Positions 60,367 to 64,000 of a stretch of 64,000 nucleotides of DNA are shown piece by piece. Numbering within the stretch: position 1 is the stretch's first letter; the number at the start of each line of letters is the position of its first letter. This DNA is from Gemmatimonadaceae bacterium (lineage in GTDB: Bacteria; Gemmatimonadota; Gemmatimonadetes; Gemmatimonadales; Gemmatimonadaceae). Both the position numbers and the translations under genes were made by a program. Under the pieces are notes generated by a model. The model was not told the DNA's origin, searched no databases, and saw nothing but the letters and a program-made list of their open reading frames with translations. Location: contig JACVCD010000004.1 in NCBI GenBank assembly GCA_016742275.1, positions 62,001 to 126,000 on the forward strand, read 5' to 3'.

Positions 60367-61143
60367 TCAACCCAGCGTGAGGATCCGCGGCCCGTCTTCG
60401 GTGATGGCAACCGTGTGTTCAAAGTGCGCCGAACGCTTACCGTCAGCGGTCACAACGGTCCACTTGTCGCTGAGCGTCTTGGTCTTGGCTGTACCCACAT
60501 TGACCATCGGTTCGATGGCAATGGTGAGACCAACACTGAGCTTTTTGCCGCGCTTGGGCTTGCCGTAGTTGGGGATCTGCAATTCTTCGTGCGGCGAGAA
60601 GCCGACACCATGTCCCACCAACTCGCGGACCACAGCGAAACCGGCGTCTTCGACCACCGCCTGAACGGCGGCACCAATATCGCCGACATGATTGTCGGCA
60701 ACTGCCGCAGCAATTCCCGCATCGAGCGAGCGCTGCGTCACGTCCATCAAACGCTGCGTGACTTCATCGATCTCGCCAACAGGAATCGTGATAGCGGAAT
60801 CAGTATACATGCCGTCGAGCTTGACGCCCACGTCAACCGTCACGATGTCACCCTGCGAGAGGATGCGCTTCCGCGACGGAATGCCGTGCACGATCTCCTC
60901 ATTGATGGAGATACAGGCGCTGCCAGGGAATCCGTAGAGTCCCTTGAACGCCGGTTCGGCGCCGGCATGCGAACGGATGAAGGACTCGACAATCTGATCG
61001 AGCTCCATCGTCGAGATGCCGGCACGCACGTGCGCCTTGGCGTGCATGAGCGTGGCGTGCAGAATCGCACCGCCACGCGCCATGATTTCGATCTCACGTG
61101 GCGACTTGAGCAACGTCGCCGGCGCCGTGCCACCGAGAGGCAT
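60367..61143 (-). CDS. map: Methionine aminopeptidase
   Basis: Removes the initiator Met from new proteins. 258 residues from the ATG at 61143 (a GTG one codon earlier is also possible). The pita-bread metal ligands are present: Asp in DVGVKLDGMYTDSAI (near 101 and 112), His in VGHGVGFSPHEELQI (near 175), and Glu in IAIEPM and VTADGKRSAHFEHT near the end. Overlaps the adk stop by one base, as usual for the secY-adk-map order. Confidence 0.97.
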   Translation of the reverse strand: MPLGGTAPATLLKSPREIEIMARGGAILHATLMHAKAHVRAGISTMELDQIVESFIRSHAGAEPAFKGLYGFPGSACISINEEIVHGIPSRKRILSQGDIVTVDVGVKLDGMYTDSAITIPVGEIDEVTQRLMDVTQRSLDAGIAAAVADNHVGDIGAAVQAVVEDAGFAVVRELVGHGVGFSPHEELQIPNYGKPKRGKKLSVGLTIAIEPMVNVGTAKTKTLSDKWTVVTADGKRSAHFEHTVAITEDGPRILTLG

Positions 61144-61787
61144 CACGAAATTCCGAGCGCGCCAAGCATGCGCGCTTCCACTTCATCCAGCGAACCGATG
61201 GCATCGATGCGCACGAGCTTCGCGCCATGCGTGCTGTACCAATCGATCACCGGCGACGTCTGATCGCGATACACCTGCATACGCTTGCGAATGGCATCTG
61301 GCTCGTCATCCTTGCGACGCACGAGCGTGCCCGTCATGCCGCCTTCCGTGCAGGTCTCGCCCGGCTGACGACCAAAGAACGGGCGCTGGCAGGCTTCGCA
61401 CGTGGTGCGGCCGCTCAACCGGCGTACCAGCTCTTCCTCATCGATCTCGAAGAGCAGCACGGCGTCGAGGTTCTTGCCGAGCGAGGTAAGAGTGGCCGCG
61501 AGTCCGTCGGCCTGAGGCGTGGTACGAACCACTCCATCGAGAATGGCGCCCTTGGCTGCAGTCGGTGCAGCCAGCGCCTCCTTCATGATCCCCATGATGA
61601 CCGCATCCGGGACGAGATCCCCGCGGTCCATGGCCGCCTTGGCCTCGAGGCCGAGCGGCGTGCCGTCCTTGACGGCGGCACGTAGCACATCGCCGGTCGC
61701 GATCTTGGGAACACCAAGGCGAGCGGCAAGCCGCTCGCCTTGAGTCCCCTTGCCCGCGCCCGGCGGTCCAAGGAGCACGATGTTCAT
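61143..61787 (-). CDS. adk: Adenylate kinase
   Basis: 214 residues, with P-loop GPPGAGKGTQG at 7-17, DGVVRTTPQ near 85 and a zinc-binding LID (TCEACQRPFFGRQPG, then ETCTEGG) with four Cys residues. Balances AMP, ADP and ATP. Between secY and map in the spc-type operon. Confidence 0.97.
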   Translation of the reverse strand: MNIVLLGPPGAGKGTQGERLAARLGVPKIATGDVLRAAVKDGTPLGLEAKAAMDRGDLVPDAVIMGIMKEALAAPTAAKGAILDGVVRTTPQADGLAATLTSLGKNLDAVLLFEIDEEELVRRLSGRTTCEACQRPFFGRQPGETCTEGGMTGTLVRRKDDEPDAIRKRMQVYRDQTSPVIDWYSTHGAKLVRIDAIGSLDEVEARMLGALGIS

Positions 61788-61796
61788 CAGGAAGTG

Positions 61797-63146
61797 TTAG
61801 AAGCCGCCCTGGGTGGCCTGACGGCCGCGGAACTTCACGCGACCCTTCTTCATGAAGCCGTCGTACTTGCGGAGCAGCAGGTGCTGCTGCATCTGCGCCA
61901 TCGTATCGAGGGCAACACCCACGACGATGAGCAACGACGTGCCGCCAAAGGCGAAGGGTACGTTCACGAGTCGCGCGATCACAACCGGCATCAGCGCAAT
62001 GAACGTGAGGAAGAGCGCGCCAGGCAACGTGATGCGCTCCACGACCTGTTCAATATACTCTGCCGTCTTCGCACCCGGCTTGATGCCCGGCACGAATCCA
62101 CCCTGCTTCTTCAGGTTCTCGGCCAGATCGACCGGATTGAAGATGATGGACGTGTAAAAGTACGTGAACAGCAGGATGAGCACCGCGAGCAGAACGATGT
62201 AGAGCCACGGATTCGGGCCCTGCGGATTGAAGTACTCCGCAATCTCCTGCAGCTTCGGATTGCCGCTGAACTGCGCGAGCGCACCGGGAATGACGATGAC
62301 CGACTGCGCAAAGATGATCGGCATCACGCCCGCGGTGTTGATGCGGAGCGGAATGAAGTTGCGCGCCGCTTCACGCTGACGCCCACGAGCCATCGTACGC
62401 TGCGGGATCTGGATGAGCACCCGTCGGGCAGCCACCGTGATCGCCACCGTTCCCGCCACGACCGCCACCATCGCCAGCGCCAGCACCACGAGCGACAACG
62501 GCGCGATAGCACCCGTCGACACGAAGTTGATCGTCTGGAAGATGGAGGGCCACATGGCCTCCACGATCGAGAAGAAGATGATCAACGATGCGCCATTGCC
62601 CAGGCCGCGCTCGGTGATCTGCTCACCCAACCACATCACGAAAATCGCACCCGTGGTGAGGAAGAGCATCATCTGAATCGTGAACCACGGACCAGGACGC
62701 GACACGGCTGCGGGCAGCGACGCGGTGAAGAGCGCAAAACCGTACGCTTGCACCAGCGCCAGCACCACCGTGAGGTAGCGCGTGTACTGCGTCAGCTTTT
62801 TCCGGCCTTCCTCGTCCTTCTGCATCTTATCCACGTTCGGCAGCACCGCACCCGCGATCTGGACGAAGATGCTCGCCGAGATGTAGGGCATGATGCCGAG
62901 CGCAAACACCGTCGCACGCGACAGACCGCCACCCACGAACATGTCGTAGAGGCCAAGAAGGCCACCGCCCTGCTGGCGGGTGAAGTAGTCGGTCAGCGCC
63001 TGGACATCGATGCCGGGCGCCGTGATATGCGAGCCGACGCGATAGATCACCAAACACAGGAACGTGAAGGTGATCTTCGCCCACAACTCAGGCGTCCGGT
63101 AAATGTTGGAGACAGCTTGCGCTGCCGCGTTGTTCTGTTCTGCCAT
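61797..63146 (-). CDS. secY: Protein translocase channel subunit SecY
   Basis: Main pore of the Sec translocon. 449 residues with ten membrane segments. The family patterns GSHITAPGID near 38, GLLGLYDMFVGGGLSRATVFALGIMPYISASI near 62-92, and the cytoplasmic loop LTQYTRYLTVVLALVQA are all seen. The C-terminus ends in a basic tail (KYDGFMKKGRVKFRGRQ). It lies between rplO and adk. Confidence 0.98.
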   Translation of the reverse strand: MAEQNNAAAQAVSNIYRTPELWAKITFTFLCLVIYRVGSHITAPGIDVQALTDYFTRQQGGGLLGLYDMFVGGGLSRATVFALGIMPYISASIFVQIAGAVLPNVDKMQKDEEGRKKLTQYTRYLTVVLALVQAYGFALFTASLPAAVSRPGPWFTIQMMLFLTTGAIFVMWLGEQITERGLGNGASLIIFFSIVEAMWPSIFQTINFVSTGAIAPLSLVVLALAMVAVVAGTVAITVAARRVLIQIPQRTMARGRQREAARNFIPLRINTAGVMPIIFAQSVIVIPGALAQFSGNPKLQEIAEYFNPQGPNPWLYIVLLAVLILLFTYFYTSIIFNPVDLAENLKKQGGFVPGIKPGAKTAEYIEQVVERITLPGALFLTFIALMPVVIARLVNVPFAFGGTSLLIVVGVALDTMAQMQQHLLLRKYDGFMKKGRVKFRGRQATQGGF

Positions 63147-63164
63147 GCGCTGTGGGCTCCGTTA

Positions 63165-63638
63165 TCAGCTGTCGATGCGGCCACCGGCCGCTTCGATCTT
63201 CGCCTTGGCACCGGCGCTGACACGCACACCCTTGACCGTCAGGGCACGCGGCACATCGCCATTGGCCAGAAGCTTCGGGGCACCCTGTCCGACGCGGATC
63301 AAGCCCGCCGCCAGCAGCGATTCCACCGTCACTTCATCACCCTGCACCCGGGCCAGATCGTCGAGACGCACGAGCTGCGCCTCTTCACGGAACGGATTGG
63401 TGAAACCACGCTTCGGGATACGACGCGTGATCGGCATCTGACCGCCTTCGAAGTGCGGCTTGCCACCACCAGGACCGCCATGACCCGAACGGGCCATGGA
63501 ACCCTTGTGACCCTTACCGGACGTCTTGCCCAGGCCGGAGCCCGGACCGCGGCCCAGACGACGGCGCGAGCGATGCGAGCCCGGCGCCGGCGAGAGGTTA
63601 TGCAGGCCGATCTTGTCGACCGTCTCGTTCTTGGCCAT
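63165..63638 (-). CDS. rplO: 50S ribosomal protein L15
   Basis: 157 residues. The Gly/Arg-rich N-terminus LHNLSPAPGSHRSRRRLGRGPGSGLGKTSGKGHKGSMAR and the core GGQMPITRRIPKRGF are hallmarks of L15. Only four bases separate it from rpmD. Assembles in the large ribosomal subunit. Confidence 0.98.
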   Translation of the reverse strand: MAKNETVDKIGLHNLSPAPGSHRSRRRLGRGPGSGLGKTSGKGHKGSMARSGHGGPGGGKPHFEGGQMPITRRIPKRGFTNPFREEAQLVRLDDLARVQGDEVTVESLLAAGLIRVGQGAPKLLANGDVPRALTVKGVRVSAGAKAKIEAAGGRIDS

Positions 63639-63641
63639 CGG

Positions 63642-63896
63642 TTATCCCTCCACCGGCGTCACCTGAACCAGGTGACGCACCTTCTTGAGCTGACCGCGCA
63701 GCGAGGCGGAATCCTGCTGCACGACGCTGGCCTGATGATGACGGAGGCCGAGCGCCGCAAGCGTCGCCCGCATCCGCCACGAATGGCCGATGGCGCTGCG
63801 CACCTGCGTGATCTTGAGCTTCCCGTTACCGGGCGCTTCGAGCTTCGGCGTCTTGGCCGGGCCCTTGGACGGGTGCCACACGAACGTCCGCGGCAT
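63642..63896 (-). CDS. rpmD: 50S ribosomal protein L30 with N-terminal extension
   Basis: 84 residues; bacterial L30 is usually about 60. The core LKITQVRSAIGHSWRMRATLAALGLRHHQASV and VRHLVQVTP matches L30. The first 25 residues (MPRTFVWHPSKGPAKTPKLEA) are an extension. The ATG overlaps the rpsE stop (TAATG), which makes this start likely rather than an internal one. Confidence 0.9.
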   Translation of the reverse strand: MPRTFVWHPSKGPAKTPKLEAPGNGKLKITQVRSAIGHSWRMRATLAALGLRHHQASVVQQDSASLRGQLKKVRHLVQVTPVEG

Positions 63897-64000
63897 TATG
63901 CAACCTCCGCGGCCACCACGGCCGCCTTACGGATGTCCACGGATTCCGTCTTCGACTTCGCACGGGACTTGTACCCGATCTGAGCCGGGTCGAGCCCACG
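63896..64000 (-). CDS. rpsE: 30S ribosomal protein S5, C-terminal end (partial)
   Basis: The last 34 codons, ending TAA at 63896-63898; the rest lies past the window edge. The translation reads ...RGLDPAQIGYKSRAKSK and ends AAVVAAEVA. Position immediately before rpmD-rplO-secY is where rpsE sits in spc operons, and one-base overlap with the next start fits. Assignment rests mostly on gene order. Confidence 0.75.
   Translation of the reverse strand, partial: RGLDPAQIGYKSRAKSKTESVDIRKAAVVAAEVA

Noticed and set aside
61740-63983. 747-residue plus-strand reading frame opposite the spc operon
   Set aside because: Antisense to adk, secY, rplO and rpmD; very His/Arg-rich; not a protein-like sequence.
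1-64000. CRISPR array, tRNA, rRNA, transposase, integrase or prophage genes
   Set aside because: None seen: no regularly spaced identical repeats with unique spacers, no cloverleaf-like tracts, and no matching proteins.

Overview
This window is a high-GC bacterial chromosome segment whose gene set best fits the phylum Gemmatimonadota. That placement is an inference from the combination seen: a B12-dependent class II ribonucleotide reductase, an alpha2-type glycyl-tRNA synthetase, a large sortilin-like propeller protein, a protease/propeller/barrel surface protein, a MoxR-DUF58-BatA-DUF4175-DUF4159 cluster, and an spc-type ribosomal operon ending secY-adk-map. Most genes lie on the minus strand. 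No tRNA, rRNA, CRISPR array, prophage or transposase was seen.

Layout. 1-2340 is an AT-richer accessory patch: a GHKL-type ATPase and a DUF4325 (STAS-like) partner, with a 549-bp tandem duplication that has left two truncated gene copies. 2350-10908 holds nrdJ, a gamma-carbonic anhydrase-like protein, a surface metalloprotease/propeller protein and a lipoprotein amidase. 11095-19758 has a PP2C phosphatase, a murein-recycling operon (murQ-anmK-GH3), a small barrel protein coupled to gamma-glutamyltransferase, and a glycine-zipper lipoprotein. 19851-25817 has an ABC exporter, CcdA, Fur, an acidic unknown, YceI and an aminotransferase.

25865-42664 is one long minus-strand run: priA, dipeptide epimerase, a zinc-ribbon Ser/Thr kinase, corA, a deacetylase-like protein, the MoxR cluster, a small protein pair (one member with a ubiquitin-like beta-grasp pattern), a GAF/degenerate-kinase protein and an SDR. 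42728-54410 holds the sortilin-like protein, a GxxExxY protein, glyS, ypdA, purA, DUF456, a dapA-family gene, pilT and trpS. 54458-60283 has inositol monophosphatase, a bifunctional formimidoyltransferase-cyclodeaminase, a lipoprotein, DinB, a divergent VOC/AraC pair and a subclass B3 metallo-beta-lactamase. 60367-64000 is the end of the spc operon: map, adk, secY, rplO, rpmD and the 3' end of rpsE.

How they fit together. The amidase, murQ, anmK, GH3 and the Ala-Glu epimerase together form much of a peptidoglycan-recycling pathway. YpdA suggests bacillithiol-type redox control. Three large intergenic palindromes, two of one family built on CGCAGAG, act as likely terminators; a half copy of that family overlaps the start of the beta-lactamase gene.
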